A DNA stretch of 47,006 nt from an uncultured Bacteroidota bacterium (GTDB lineage Bacteria > Bacteroidota > Bacteroidia > JABEUT01). The stretch spans positions 1 to 47,006 of the forward strand of contig CAIPDV010000105.1 of the NCBI GenBank assembly GCA_903863935.1, written 5' to 3'. Below are positions 1 through 8,920 of the stretch, piece after piece (the first letter of the stretch is position 1; each line of letters begins with the position of its first letter). The notes under the pieces are model-generated. The model did no database searches. It saw nothing but the letters and a program-made list of their open reading frames with translations, and was not told the DNA's origin. A program made the translations under genes and the position numbers.

Positions 1-94
1 ACACATAATTTATTTGGAATTAATGGATAAAAATTTCAAAAATGATTTATACAAACATAATAAAAAATAATCCAACCCTATTAAATATAATAAG

Positions 95-123
95 GTAGGG
101 AACGGTTTCAAGCCGTTCCCTAC
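95..123 (-). terminator. Hairpin downstream of gyrA
   Basis: A perfect inverted repeat has arms GTAGGGAACGG (95-105) and CCGTTCCCTAC (113-123); with a G-U pair the stem reaches about 13 bp around a three-base loop. It lies 24 bases past the gyrA stop. On the gyrA strand it is followed by AT-rich sequence rather than a clean U-tract, so it may be a terminator or a REP-like palindrome. Confidence 0.5.
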
Positions 124-146
124 AATATATGTTGCTAATAAACCGC

Positions 147-2807
147 TTATTCGTTCCCCGGCGCCTCCGTATCTTCCGTGCCGTTTTCTGCCGTTTCTCC
201 GTTCTCAGTATTCACTATTCCGCTATTATCTGCCAGTCCGGCTTCGGACTCGTCTGCCATAGCAGCTTCCGCATCAATTTGGGTAACAGCAGCAATGGTA
301 TCATTGCCTTTCAGGTTAATGAGCTTAACGCCTTGTGTAACACGGCCAGTAATGCGCAATGCAGCCACAGAGAGGCGTATCGCAATACCGGAGCGGTTAA
401 TGATCATCAGTTGGTCCTTGTCGGTAACATTTTTAATGGCAATCAGGCTACCTGTTTTATCGGTTACGTTCAGGGCTTTCACGCCTTTTCCGCCACGGTT
501 GGTAATGCGGTAATCTTCCACATCGGTACGTTTGCCATAGCCATGTTCCGATACTACCAGCACGGTAGAGGTTACGTCCGGTATGCAAATCATGCCAATT
601 ACTTCGTCTTTTTCGCCTTCAATACGGATACCTCTAACACCCGAAGCATTTCTACCCATTGGGCGTACTTTGCTTTCATTAAATCGGATTGCACGGCCCG
701 ATTTCAATGCCATAATCATTTCATCTTTGCCTGATGTGATACGTGCTTCCAAGAGTTCATCTCCTTCGCGGATTGTAACAGCATTGATACCGTTAGCCCT
801 TGGCCTGGAGTAAGCTTCCAGCGAGGTTTTCTTAATAACGCCTTTCTTGGTGCAAAGGATAATATAGTTACTCTTAATATATTCTATGTCTGTCAAATTC
901 TTGACATTCATATAGGCTACAATCTTGTCGCCTGGAGCTAATGCCAACAAGTTTTGAACTGCTCTTCCCTTGGTTGCTTTTGCTCCTTCAGGCACTTCGT
1001 ATGCACGCATCCAGTAGCACTTGCCTTGTAGTGTAAAGAACAGCAAATAGTTGTGATTGGTAGCAGTAAATATGTGTTCCAAAAAGTCTTCATCACGGGC
1101 TTCGGCAGCTTTAGAACCACGTCCGCCACGGCTTTGTAATCTGTATTCGGAAAGGGCTGTACGTTTGATATATCCTAAGTGAGAGATGGTAATAATTACA
1201 TCTTCATCGGCAATAACATCTTCCATACGGAAATCGGCACCGGCGTGAACCCAGTCGGTTTTGCGCTTGTCGCCATATTTTTCCTTTATTTCTTCGAGTT
1301 CTTTCTTGATGATACCCTTACGTCTTTCTTTATTCTCAGGTTTGAGGATATCAAGGCAGTCATTAATAAAGGCCATTAACTCGTCGTATTCAGCTTGCAA
1401 TTTGTCTCTTTCCAGGCCGGTGAGTGTACGCAGACGCATATCCAGAATAGCCTTCGATTGAATTTCATCCAACTGGAAGTTGCTCATCAATTGTGATTGG
1501 GCAACATCAGGAGTTGCTGATTCACGAATAATGCGGATAACTTCATCAAGGTGGTCTAAGGCAATCAACAGACCTCTTAATATATGTGCACGGGCTTCGG
1601 CTTTCTTTAATTCAAATTGGGTACGGCGCACAATAACCTCGTGACGGTGAATCACAAAATGCCCGAGCATCATCTTAAGGTCAAGTGTAAGCGGACGAAG
1701 GTTTTGAAGTTTACCTACCTTGATTTCATTGTCTATTGTGAAAATATCACCTGTATTGATTTTCTCGTGACGCTCAAGATTAATCAACGCAACATTATTC
1801 ACGTTGAACGCATTTTGCAATTCTGTCTGACGATAAAGATTATTGATAACAATACTTGGAATAGCATCCTTCTTCAATTCAATAACAATACGCATTCCGT
1901 CACGGTCCGATTCATCACGTACATCGTGAATATCTTCCAGTTTCTTATCATTAACAAGGTCAGCGATTTTCTTAATCAGCTCTGCCTTATTAATCATGTA
2001 AGGGATTTCATTGATAACAATCTGCTCCCTTCCGGCAACTACTTCTTCAATGTGTCTGCATCTTACTACAATCCTTCCACGGCCTGTTCTGAATGCTTCT
2101 CTGACGCCATCCATACCATAAATAGTTCCGCCTGTCGGGAAGTCGGGAGCTACAATAATGCTTTTGCCTTCGGCATCGGGCATTATTAATTCGTCTATAG
2201 TTATTTGCGGGTTCTCGATATAAGCAAGGGTACCATTAATTATCTCAGTCAGGTTATGAGGGGCAATGTTTGTTGCCATACCCACTGCAATACCAGATGC
2301 TCCATTTAATAAGAGGTTAGGAATACGAGATGGGAGTACAGTCGGTTCAATTTCAGAATCATCATAGTTAGGGATAAAGTCAACAGTTTCTTTGTCGATA
2401 TCGCCAATCATTTCCTCAGCTAGTTTACGTAAACGGGCTTCCGTATAACGCATAGCTGCAGGGCTATCACCGTCAATAGAGCCAAAGTTACCTTGTCCGT
2501 CAACCAAAGGATAGCGCAAAGACCAATCCTGGGCCATACGAACCATGGTGTCATATATAGATGCATCACCATGCGGGTGATACTTACCCATTACCTCTCC
2601 GACAATCTTCGCTGACTTTTTGTATGCTCTGTTTGAAAGTACACCCAACTCATACATACCAAAAAGTACTCTTCTATGTACGGGCTTTAAACCGTCGCGT
2701 ACATCGGGAAGGGCACGTGATACGATTACCGACATTGAATAGTCAATGTAGGCCGTCTTCATCTGTTCTTCAATATTGATTGGTATAATTGTCTCGCCTG
2801 TTGCCAT
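147..2807 (-). CDS. gyrA: DNA gyrase subunit A
   Basis: This is the breakage-reunion subunit of DNA gyrase, which introduces negative supercoils with GyrB. The 886-residue length is normal. The winged-helix/tower region is N-terminal, with the catalytic tyrosine at Y121 in the [10 protein letters not shown] context. The C-terminal half is the DNA-wrapping beta-pinwheel with GyrA-box-like sequences (SRGGRG and NRGGKG), and the protein ends in an acidic, probably disordered tail rich in E and N. The start [17 protein letters not shown] fits the family, and a TACTTTCG promoter match lies 64 bases upstream. The quinolone-determining segment reads [10 protein letters not shown], with alanine (A82) where E. 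coli has S83. It is divergent from clpC. The presence of a DNA-wrapping tail and a second, ParC-like gene at 39962 supports calling this one GyrA. Confidence 0.97.
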   Translation of the reverse strand: MATGETIIPINIEEQMKTAYIDYSMSVIVSRALPDVRDGLKPVHRRVLFGMYELGVLSNRAYKKSAKIVGEVMGKYHPHGDASIYDTMVRMAQDWSLRYPLVDGQGNFGSIDGDSPAAMRYTEARLRKLAEEMIGDIDKETVDFIPNYDDSEIEPTVLPSRIPNLLLNGASGIAVGMATNIAPHNLTEIINGTLAYIENPQITIDELIMPDAEGKSIIVAPDFPTGGTIYGMDGVREAFRTGRGRIVVRCRHIEEVVAGREQIVINEIPYMINKAELIKKIADLVNDKKLEDIHDVRDESDRDGMRIVIELKKDAIPSIVINNLYRQTELQNAFNVNNVALINLERHEKINTGDIFTIDNEIKVGKLQNLRPLTLDLKMMLGHFVIHRHEVIVRRTQFELKKAEARAHILRGLLIALDHLDEVIRIIRESATPDVAQSQLMSNFQLDEIQSKAILDMRLRTLTGLERDKLQAEYDELMAFINDCLDILKPENKERRKGIIKKELEEIKEKYGDKRKTDWVHAGADFRMEDVIADEDVIITISHLGYIKRTALSEYRLQSRGGRGSKAAEARDEDFLEHIFTATNHNYLLFFTLQGKCYWMRAYEVPEGAKATKGRAVQNLLALAPGDKIVAYMNVKNLTDIEYIKSNYIILCTKKGVIKKTSLEAYSRPRANGINAVTIREGDELLEARITSGKDEMIMALKSGRAIRFNESKVRPMGRNASGVRGIRIEGEKDEVIGMICIPDVTSTVLVVSEHGYGKRTDVEDYRITNRGGKGVKALNVTDKTGSLIAIKNVTDKDQLMIINRSGIAIRLSVAALRITGRVTQGVKLINLKGNDTIAAVTQIDAEAAMADESEAGLADNSGIVNTENGETAENGTEDTEAPGNE

Positions 2808-2870
2808 AATTCGTTCTTTGTTTAGTCAGTTAAAATAAAAGGTTGGTCTGTACGTTTTACTATTAGCCGC

Positions 2871-2878
2871 CGAAAGTA
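2871..2878 (-). promoter_or_regulatory. -7 promoter element for gyrA
   Basis: TACTTTCG on the minus strand matches seven of eight positions of the Bacteroidota -7 consensus TAnnTTTG. It lies 64 bases upstream of the gyrA ATG. Confidence 0.45.
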
Positions 2879-3031
2879 TACAATTTAGGCTAGCAACCTA
2901 TGAAAAAATTATTCTTGATTTATTAACAATTTTTAGTTCAAAATTCCAACCTATACCCCCAACCAAACGTATATATGAAAGAATTACCTTTGGACCGTTC
3001 AAACAAACCTGCTTTTAATACAATCCTAAAT

Positions 3032-5602
3032 ATGGAAGCTAAATTTTCACCGAGAGTTAAAGACGTAATCTCCTACAGCAGAGAGGAAGCACTCAGGCTG
3101 GGACACGATTATATTGGTACCGAACATTTATTGTTAGGTATCATTCGTGAGGGAGAAGGAGTGGCCATTCAGCTTCTTAAAAAGCTGGGTGTAGACACAG
3201 GCGACCTGCGCAAGACTGTTGAAAACTACGCACCTGCCACCAATAAAAAGATAAACCACCTTGCCAATATCCCGCTTGTTAAGCAAGCCGAGAAAGCATT
3301 GAAGATAACCTATCTCGAAGCAAAATACTTCAAGAGCCTGGTAATTGGTACCGAACATTTGCTTCTTGCTATCCTTAAAGATGAGGACAGCGTAGCTGCA
3401 AAAGCATTGAATGTATTCAATGTTAGTTACGAAACTTTCCGCCAGGAATTAGACATGTACAAGATAAGCCCGAAAGCAGAAGCGAACACTCCTGCAGACG
3501 ATGATGATGATGACGATGACGCATCGGCAATGGGTGGCGGAGGTGCAGGCGGTGGTGGAACCACCGGCAAACGTGCTTCTACTGAATCTAAATCCAAGAC
3601 TCCTGTGCTCGATAATTTCGGAAGAGATTTAACCCGCATGGCGGAAGAAGGCAAGCTCGATCCAATTGTTGGAAGAGAAAAAGAAATAGAGCGTGTGTCT
3701 CAAATTTTGAGCCGCCGCAAAAAGAACAACCCTATATTAATAGGTGAACCCGGTGTCGGAAAGAGTGCAATTGCCGAAGGTTTAGCTATTCGTATTGTTC
3801 AGAAGAAAGTATCTAGATTATTATTCAATAAGAGGGTTGTAACCCTTGACCTTGCTGCTTTGGTAGCAGGTACAAAATACCGTGGACAGTTTGAAGAACG
3901 TATTAAAGCCGTTCTTAATGAACTCGAAAAAACTCCGGATATAATTCTATTTATAGATGAAATCCACACTTTGATTGGTGCAGGTGGAGCTTCGGGTTCA
4001 CTGGATGCTTCCAATATGTTTAAACCTGCTTTGGCTCGTGGAGAAATCCAATGTATTGGAGCAACTACTCTTGATGAATACCGCCAGTATATTGAAAAAG
4101 ACGGTGCTTTAGAACGCAGGTTCCAAAAGGTATTGGTTGAACCAACCTCACCTGAAGAAACCATTCAGATATTGAATAATATTAAGCAGAAGTACGAGGA
4201 ACATCACTATGTTACTTATACCGACGATGCAATAAAAGCTTGTGTTTACCTTACTAACCGCTATATCAACGACCGTCACTTGCCCGATAAAGCAATTGAT
4301 GCCTTGGATGAAGCAGGAGCAAGGGTACACATTACAAACATTAATGTACCTCAGCATGTGATCGACTTAGAAAAGAAGATGGAAGTGCTGAAAGAGGAAA
4401 AAAACAAAGCCGTTCACAACCAAAAGTATGAAGAAGCAGCAAGGCTTCGCGATAATGAAAGGTTGCTGAACGAACAACTGGATGCCGCCAAAAAAGCATG
4501 GGAAGAAGAAACAAAATCTCACCGTGAGATAGTGAGTGAGGCTAACGTAGCCGAAGTAGTTGCCATGATGACAGGTGTTCCGACACAACGTATCGCTGAA
4601 CAAGAAAGTGCCCGTCTCTCTAAGATGGAAGATGAACTTAAAGGTAAAGTTATTGGACAGGAAGATGCCGTAAAGAAAGTTACCCGTGCCATTCAGCGTA
4701 ACCGTGCAGGCTTGAAAGACCCAAACAAACCAATCGGTTCATTTATATTCTTAGGCCCTACCGGGGTTGGTAAAACCCAATTGGCAAAAGTTATTTCCCG
4801 CTACTTATTTGATAAAGACGACGCTCTTATCCGTATAGATATGAGTGAATATATGGAGAAGTTTGCAGTATCACGCTTAGTTGGTGCGCCTCCCGGATAT
4901 GTTGGATATGAAGAAGGCGGACAATTAACCGAGAAAGTTCGGAACCATCCATATTCTGTGGTGTTGTTAGATGAAATTGAAAAAGCCCACCCGGATGTAT
5001 TCAACTTGTTATTGCAAGTGTTGGATGACGGACAATTGACCGACAGCCTTGGCAGAAAAATTGATTTCAAGAATACCATCATCATTATGACTTCCAACAT
5101 TGGTTCACGCCAGTTGAAGGACTTCGGACGTGGTGTTGGTTTCAATACTACATCTAAACAAGAAAGCGGCGAAGAGATTGACAAAGGAGTAGTGGAAAGT
5201 GCACTGCGCAAGACATTTGCGCCTGAGTTTTTGAACCGTGTTGATGATGTGGTAATCTTCAATTCGCTTACCAAAGAAAACATGCACCAGATCATTGATT
5301 TGGAGTTGGAAGGCCTGTACAGTCGTATTGAAAGAATTGGTTATACTGTTAAGATTTCCAAGGAAGCTAAAGACTATATAGTTGGTAAGGGTTTCGATCC
5401 ACAATATGGCGCAAGGCCATTGAAGAGGGCTATTCAGAAGTACCTGGAAGATCCACTTGCGGAGGAAATTATTAAAGCTGGTGTATCGGAAGGTGACGCT
5501 GTAAGTGTAGATTTTGACAAAGCTAAGGACGATTTAAAAATAAAAGTTACCAAAGCAAAATCAGGCAAGAAAAGCAAAAACGAAGAAGAAACAAAAAGTT
5601 AA
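3032..5602 (+). CDS. clpC: ATP-dependent Clp protease ATP-binding subunit ClpC
   Basis: This is a Hsp100/Clp AAA+ unfoldase that feeds substrates to ClpP. The domains in order are: two Clp_N repeats (about residues 1-145); an unusual linker with seven consecutive Asp followed by Gly-rich sequence (about 155-180); AAA1 with Walker A GEPGVGKS and Walker [10 protein letters not shown]; a UVR-type coiled segment ([15 protein letters not shown]); AAA2 with Walker A GPTGVGKT and Walker [11 protein letters not shown]; and a C-terminal D2 small domain. The VGF tripeptide in GRGVGFNTT matches the ClpP-docking loop. The reading frame is open from 2975, but the ATG at 3032 ([20 protein letters not shown]) is the start that matches the family; the 19 extra residues look non-coding. 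The gene ends just before a strong terminator at 5661. Confidence 0.95.
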   Translation: MEAKFSPRVKDVISYSREEALRLGHDYIGTEHLLLGIIREGEGVAIQLLKKLGVDTGDLRKTVENYAPATNKKINHLANIPLVKQAEKALKITYLEAKYFKSLVIGTEHLLLAILKDEDSVAAKALNVFNVSYETFRQELDMYKISPKAEANTPADDDDDDDDASAMGGGGAGGGGTTGKRASTESKSKTPVLDNFGRDLTRMAEEGKLDPIVGREKEIERVSQILSRRKKNNPILIGEPGVGKSAIAEGLAIRIVQKKVSRLLFNKRVVTLDLAALVAGTKYRGQFEERIKAVLNELEKTPDIILFIDEIHTLIGAGGASGSLDASNMFKPALARGEIQCIGATTLDEYRQYIEKDGALERRFQKVLVEPTSPEETIQILNNIKQKYEEHHYVTYTDDAIKACVYLTNRYINDRHLPDKAIDALDEAGARVHITNINVPQHVIDLEKKMEVLKEEKNKAVHNQKYEEAARLRDNERLLNEQLDAAKKAWEEETKSHREIVSEANVAEVVAMMTGVPTQRIAEQESARLSKMEDELKGKVIGQEDAVKKVTRAIQRNRAGLKDPNKPIGSFIFLGPTGVGKTQLAKVISRYLFDKDDALIRIDMSEYMEKFAVSRLVGAPPGYVGYEEGGQLTEKVRNHPYSVVLLDEIEKAHPDVFNLLLQVLDDGQLTDSLGRKIDFKNTIIIMTSNIGSRQLKDFGRGVGFNTTSKQESGEEIDKGVVESALRKTFAPEFLNRVDDVVIFNSLTKENMHQIIDLELEGLYSRIERIGYTVKISKEAKDYIVGKGFDPQYGARPLKRAIQKYLEDPLAEEIIKAGVSEGDAVSVDFDKAKDDLKIKVTKAKSGKKSKNEEETKS

Positions 5603-5660
5603 GTAAGGTTTACGCCATTGTTAGAGGGAAGCAGACTCTAAAACCAAAGGAAGCAAGCAT

Positions 5661-5691
5661 GCAGGTCGACGAAAGTTGGCCTGCTTTTTTT
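5661..5691 (+). terminator. Intrinsic terminator of clpC
   Basis: A ten-pair stem (5661-5670 with 5675-5684, two G-U pairs) is closed by a GAAA tetraloop and followed directly by seven T residues. It lies 58 bases past the clpC stop codon. This is a textbook rho-independent terminator. Confidence 0.9.
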
Positions 5692-5717
5692 GTCGGAGCC
5701 CGACTGGCAATTTATTT
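5692..5717 (+). repeat. Dispersed intergenic repeat, copy 1
   Basis: The core GTCGGAG.CCCGACTGGCAATT is shared with a reverse-strand copy at 44023-44072, where GTCGGAG and CCCGACTGGCAAT are separated by about 25 extra bases. A diverged copy is at 11161-11180. Here the element directly follows the clpC terminator. Confidence 0.5.
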
Positions 5718-5789
5718 CTGAATCACAAACTTTCTGTTTGAAACTACATTTCCGTTTTCATCCAAAACCAGGTATCTATTTTCTAAAAA
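5712..5789 (-). pseudogene. Relic of a T9SS C-terminal sorting domain
   Basis: The minus strand reads RYLVLDENGNVVSNRKFVIQ followed by K and a stop codon at 5712-5714. This matches the last strand pair of type A T9SS sorting domains, which typically end with (Y/R)-hydrophobics-D-x-x-G-x-x-x-x-x-K-F-x-x-x-K. Only about 25 residues can be recognised before the frame runs into the promoter of the toxin-antitoxin pair, and no upstream exporter-cargo body remains. It is probably the 3' stump of a deleted secreted-protein gene. The identification rests on pattern alone. Confidence 0.45.
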
Positions 5790-5794
5790 ATCCG

Positions 5795-5802
5795 TAGCTT
5801 TG
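5795..5802 (+). promoter_or_regulatory. -7 promoter element for the toxin-antitoxin operon
   Basis: TAGCTTTG fits TAnnTTTG exactly and lies 19 bases upstream of the antitoxin ATG at 5822. Confidence 0.6.
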
Positions 5803-5821
5803 CAATTATAAAAAAACTGCC

Positions 5822-6040
5822 ATGACATTACATATAAACTATATAACCGACCTTAAAGGAAAGCCAAAATCGGTAGTAATACCCAATGATGAATGGCTCA
5901 AGTATACAAAGGAGTATGAAATGTTGAAGAACAAACTTTCTGTTTTAACGGGTTTGGAAAGTGCTTTAAAAGAAGTTAAAGCCATTAAAGCGGGTAAAAA
6001 GAAAGCTAAGCCTTTTTCGGAGTTCCTGAATGAATTATAG
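5822..6040 (+). CDS. Antitoxin of a RelE/ParE-type pair
   Basis: This 72-residue protein precedes and overlaps (by 11 bases) a RelE/ParE-like toxin gene, the standard layout of a type II toxin-antitoxin operon. The N-terminal half reads ITDLKGKPKSVVIPNDEWLKY, a beta-hairpin plus helix resembling small Bacteroidota antitoxins. The C-terminal half is Lys-rich and ends in a FSEFLNEL helix, which probably wraps the toxin. No classical ribbon-helix-helix or helix-turn-helix is obvious, so whether it autoregulates cannot be judged. A TAnnTTTG promoter lies immediately upstream. The assignment depends mainly on the neighbour. Confidence 0.7.
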   Translation: MTLHINYITDLKGKPKSVVIPNDEWLKYTKEYEMLKNKLSVLTGLESALKEVKAIKAGKKKAKPFSEFLNEL

Positions 6041-6374
6041 GATATTTACCACTGTCAATTTTGAGAAGGAGGCAAAGAAACTTGTCAAAAAGTATCTGTC
6101 GCTTAAAGGTGAACTTGCCGAATTGAATAAACAACTTTTAGCTAACCCCACCCAAGGTACTCCAATCGGAAAAGGTGCATATAAAATAAGGCTTGCAGTA
6201 AGGAGTAAAGGAAAAGGGAAAAGTGGTGGAATGAGGGTAATTACCTTGTTAGAGGTTGACATTGTTATTAAAGACACCACCAATATTTTTCTTCTTTCGA
6301 TATATGATAAATCAGATGTTGAAAGTATTTCTTCCGATGAACTTAAAAGATTAATTGCTGCTAAAAACAATTGA
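6030..6374 (+). CDS. RelE/ParE-family toxin
   Basis: This 114-residue basic protein has the RelE/ParE layout: two N-terminal helices (FEKEAKKLVKKYLSLKGELAEL), then beta-strands containing GAYKIRLAVRSKGKGKSGGMRVI and the IFLLSIYDKSDVESIS element near the C-terminus. Family members cut mRNA on the ribosome or inhibit gyrase; which applies here cannot be decided. The ATG lies inside the end of the antitoxin gene (11-base overlap), implying translational coupling that gives antitoxin first. The core reads R-S-x-x-K-x-K-S-G-G-x-R-V-I, as in HigB/RelE-like toxins common in Bacteroidota. Confidence 0.8.
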   Translation: MNYRIFTTVNFEKEAKKLVKKYLSLKGELAELNKQLLANPTQGTPIGKGAYKIRLAVRSKGKGKSGGMRVITLLEVDIVIKDTTNIFLLSIYDKSDVESISSDELKRLIAAKNN

Positions 6375-6426
6375 GTTTTTATCTCTCTTTCAAACTCTCG
6401 TTTAAAACAACTGTATCTTTTCAGCT

Positions 6427-6467
6427 AAATCTCATTATGAAGTTATATAACTTGTATTATGAGATTT
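6427..6467 (+). promoter_or_regulatory. Long hairpin across the transglutaminase start codon
   Basis: Nine-base arms AAATCTCAT (6427-6435) and ATGAGATTT (6459-6467) enclose a second, perfect 14-base palindrome AAGTTATATAACTT (6440-6453). The ATG of the following gene is the first three bases of the right arm, so the structure would bury the start codon. It could be a translational control hairpin, a dyad operator, or part of the toxin gene's 3' end. Confidence 0.4.
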
Positions 6468-7430
6468 CTTTCCCATTCACAAATTATGTTCCTTTCTGTG
6501 GGAATATTATTGTTTGGTCCTTGTATTTCCGCACAGGACGTAAACCTCCGGACATTTGATTATTCAAAAGCTGATAGTATCGCAATTCATTTCCCGAAAG
6601 ATAAATTCAAAACCTATAAAGATTTTGTAAAAACATTGACTGTGCAATTGAATACCGACCAGGAAAAATTCCGTGCTATTTACCGGTGGATTGCGGAGAA
6701 TATATCCTACAGTTATTCTAATATGTCAATTGGAGCAGATAAGGCAGTTACAAAAAAGAAAGCCGTTTGTGCAGGATATTCCAACCTGTTAATGGAAATG
6801 TGCAACTCTGTAGGACTGGGATGCAATATGATAACCGGATGGGCAAAAAATGACCAGTCTTGCCTTGGAGATAAAGAGCCAAACCACGCATGGAATGAAG
6901 TAAAACTAAATGGTAAATGGTACTTAACGGATGTTACCTGGGGTAGTGGTGTTTATGATAAAAAGAAAAGAAAATATTATAAACAATTCGACACGGCTTA
7001 TTTTTTACCTACGCCGGAATTTTTTGCGATGCAGCATTACCCAATGGATCAAACCAAAACGATGTTGGCAAACAAGGTTAACAAATCAAAGTTTTTGAAT
7101 TCGTACATTTGGTATGAAGGGTCGGCAAAATACGGTGTTAAGCCTTTAAATGAACGCAAAGCAACATTCAGCCATAAGTTTAACAAAGAGGTAACACTTA
7201 AATTTCAGTTGGATAAGCAAGAGCATGGCAACATCTTCTATAATTTTGATATAATTATGGATGGGGACGGATTAATGGATAACGAATCTGAAATTACAAA
7301 AGATAAAAAAGATGGAAAATATTATGCCACAGTAACTTTTGGCGGAACTAAAGGTTGCCGGGGCATTCATTGCATTGATATCTGTTATGGAGGAGCACCC
7401 GTTTGCGGATACCTTATCAATTTTCATTAA
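6459..7430 (+). CDS. Secreted transglutaminase-like protein
   Basis: This 323-residue protein has an N-terminal signal peptide (roughly 1-25, ending CISAQ) and a transglutaminase-core domain. The likely catalytic triad is C104 (KAVCAGYSNL), H143 (NHAWNEV) and D158 (YLTDVTWG). Members act as papain-like peptidases or crosslinkers, and the true substrate is unknown. Residues about 185-323 form a C-terminal region I cannot assign. An alternative start at MFLSVG (6486) would shorten the signal peptide and place the hairpin at 6427-6467 in the leader. A paralogue lies at 28591; both neighbour T9SS surface-protein genes. Here the next gene is convergent, only 12 bases away. Confidence 0.85.
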   Translation: MRFLSHSQIMFLSVGILLFGPCISAQDVNLRTFDYSKADSIAIHFPKDKFKTYKDFVKTLTVQLNTDQEKFRAIYRWIAENISYSYSNMSIGADKAVTKKKAVCAGYSNLLMEMCNSVGLGCNMITGWAKNDQSCLGDKEPNHAWNEVKLNGKWYLTDVTWGSGVYDKKKRKYYKQFDTAYFLPTPEFFAMQHYPMDQTKTMLANKVNKSKFLNSYIWYEGSAKYGVKPLNERKATFSHKFNKEVTLKFQLDKQEHGNIFYNFDIIMDGDGLMDNESEITKDKKDGKYYATVTFGGTKGCRGIHCIDICYGGAPVCGYLINFH

Positions 7431-7442
7431 AGCAATGGTTGC

Positions 7443-8861
7443 TTATTTCCCCACAACAAATTTTCCTTCTCCAATCATGTTACCGCTGTTATCAGTAACC
7501 CTGTATAAATAAACCCCGGCAGGCTGGTTCAAAGTAATAGTAAATTGAGAATTGTTCATTGTGGATTGAGAAAATACCTTTTCGCCAACAACATTATAAA
7601 TTTCTATTTTTTCAATAATAGGGTTTGATTTTCCAGCGTTTATTTGGATTGTGAATTGGCCGTTGTTGGGGTTAGGGAAAAGGCTCGGGCTATTAGTTGT
7701 AGTTATCTTGTTCAATCCAGTAGTCAGGTTATCAACTTCAATAAGATTTCCATTTGGAGTTACTCCAATTGTGGAATCAAGATCAACCAGTTTTTTTAAA
7801 CTACCTGTGGTGGAGCATTGAAAAATAGTTCCTAAATTAAATTTGCCTCCCGAATAGGTTGTTCCATAAAGATAACCGTCGCTTGCTTGTAATAATGAAC
7901 TATTAGGAGATGCACCATCGCTGTCATTGAAACTTACTAGAGTGGTAAGAGTACCTGATAATGTACAAACAAAAAGAGTACCATAGTCTCCTTTAGTTCC
8001 TCCTTTTGAAGTCAATCCATAAAGATTATTGTCGGAAGCTTGAATGAGAGACCCTGCAGGCGTTGATCCATTTATACTATCAAAGTCGACTAATTTGGTA
8101 AATCCACCCACTGGATTGTATTTGAAAAGAGTACCAAATCCATATTTGCCACCATTGTAACAAAGTCCATAAAAATTCCCATCATTGGCAAGAACTAAGT
8201 CTTGGGAAGGTACAGATCCATCAGGTGTATTAAAACTAAATACTGATGTAAGAACTCCGGTGGTAGTGCATTTGAAAATTGTTCCTTTACCATAAGTGCC
8301 TCCATAACCTGTTACCCCCCCAAAAGTACTATCAGATGTTTGTATTAGACTCCCGAATGGATCCATTCCATCTGTTCCCGAAAAAAAATGTATTGCAGTA
8401 TAGTAGCCGGAAAGCTCTAATTTGAAAATAAGTCCATCACCATAATTACCTCCATTCGATAACATACCATATAAATTTCCATCCAATCCTTCAATCAGGT
8501 TATTACCATATGGTGCACAAAGCCCCCAAACTGTATCAAGGTTTATCATAGTTTTAAGTGAACCATTAGGAGTACAACGAAATATTGTGCAACTATCACC
8601 ATAACCTCCCTGAAATGAAGAGGCATAAAAATTGCCATCGCTTGCATAAAATAAACTCCCGCCTGGCTGAGCGGCAAAAACGGGGTTAAGGTTAGAAACA
8701 ATAGACAAGTTGCCGTTCGGAGTGATAGAAAATATTGTTCCACCATTATACGTTCCTCCCCAACCTGTTTCTCCATACATCACAATCTGTGCTTGAGTTT
8801 GGATAGAAAGAAGAAAGATAAATACCTGAAGAAAGACAATTAAAGTAGTTCTATTTTTCAT
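7443..8861 (-). CDS. GloVer-repeat protein with T9SS sorting domain
   Basis: This 472-residue protein has a signal peptide (about 1-24, ending TQAQ). Tandem repeats of about 37-40 residues follow, built on the pattern L-I-x-x-x-D-x-x-x-Y-G-x-x-x-x-G-G-x-x-x-x-G-T-I-F-x-x, as in the choice-of-anchor GloVer repeat family, predicted to fold as beta-strands. The C-terminus is a type A T9SS sorting domain (SLFPNPNNGQFTI onward, ending GKFVVGK), so the protein should be exported by the Por system and attached to the surface or released. The sorting domain is almost identical to that of the next gene upstream (8921-10310). Its biological target is unknown. Confidence 0.88.
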   Translation of the reverse strand: MKNRTTLIVFLQVFIFLLSIQTQAQIVMYGETGWGGTYNGGTIFSITPNGNLSIVSNLNPVFAAQPGGSLFYASDGNFYASSFQGGYGDSCTIFRCTPNGSLKTMINLDTVWGLCAPYGNNLIEGLDGNLYGMLSNGGNYGDGLIFKLELSGYYTAIHFFSGTDGMDPFGSLIQTSDSTFGGVTGYGGTYGKGTIFKCTTTGVLTSVFSFNTPDGSVPSQDLVLANDGNFYGLCYNGGKYGFGTLFKYNPVGGFTKLVDFDSINGSTPAGSLIQASDNNLYGLTSKGGTKGDYGTLFVCTLSGTLTTLVSFNDSDGASPNSSLLQASDGYLYGTTYSGGKFNLGTIFQCSTTGSLKKLVDLDSTIGVTPNGNLIEVDNLTTGLNKITTTNSPSLFPNPNNGQFTIQINAGKSNPIIEKIEIYNVVGEKVFSQSTMNNSQFTITLNQPAGVYLYRVTDNSGNMIGEGKFVVGK

Positions 8862-8883
8862 GAATCTAATTACAAATTTAAAT

Positions 8884-8891
8884 CAAAGGTA
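8884..8891 (-). promoter_or_regulatory. -7 promoter element for the GloVer-repeat gene
   Basis: TACCTTTG on the minus strand matches TAnnTTTG, 22 bases upstream of the ATG. A second match, TAAATTTG, is at 8873-8880. Confidence 0.55.
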
Positions 8892-8920
8892 AAACAAAAT
8901 TTAATTAGTAATTCTTATAA

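Noticed and set aside
129-734. Long open frame of 201 codons on the plus strand
   Set aside because: It lies entirely opposite the gyrA 3' end, has no recognisable domain, and its frame is a consequence of gyrA codon usage.
2975-3031. N-terminal extension of ClpC starting at 2975
   Set aside because: The extra 19 residues (MKELPLDRSNKPAFNTILN) have no counterpart in ClpC; the ATG at 3032 starts exactly with the conserved MEAKFSPR.
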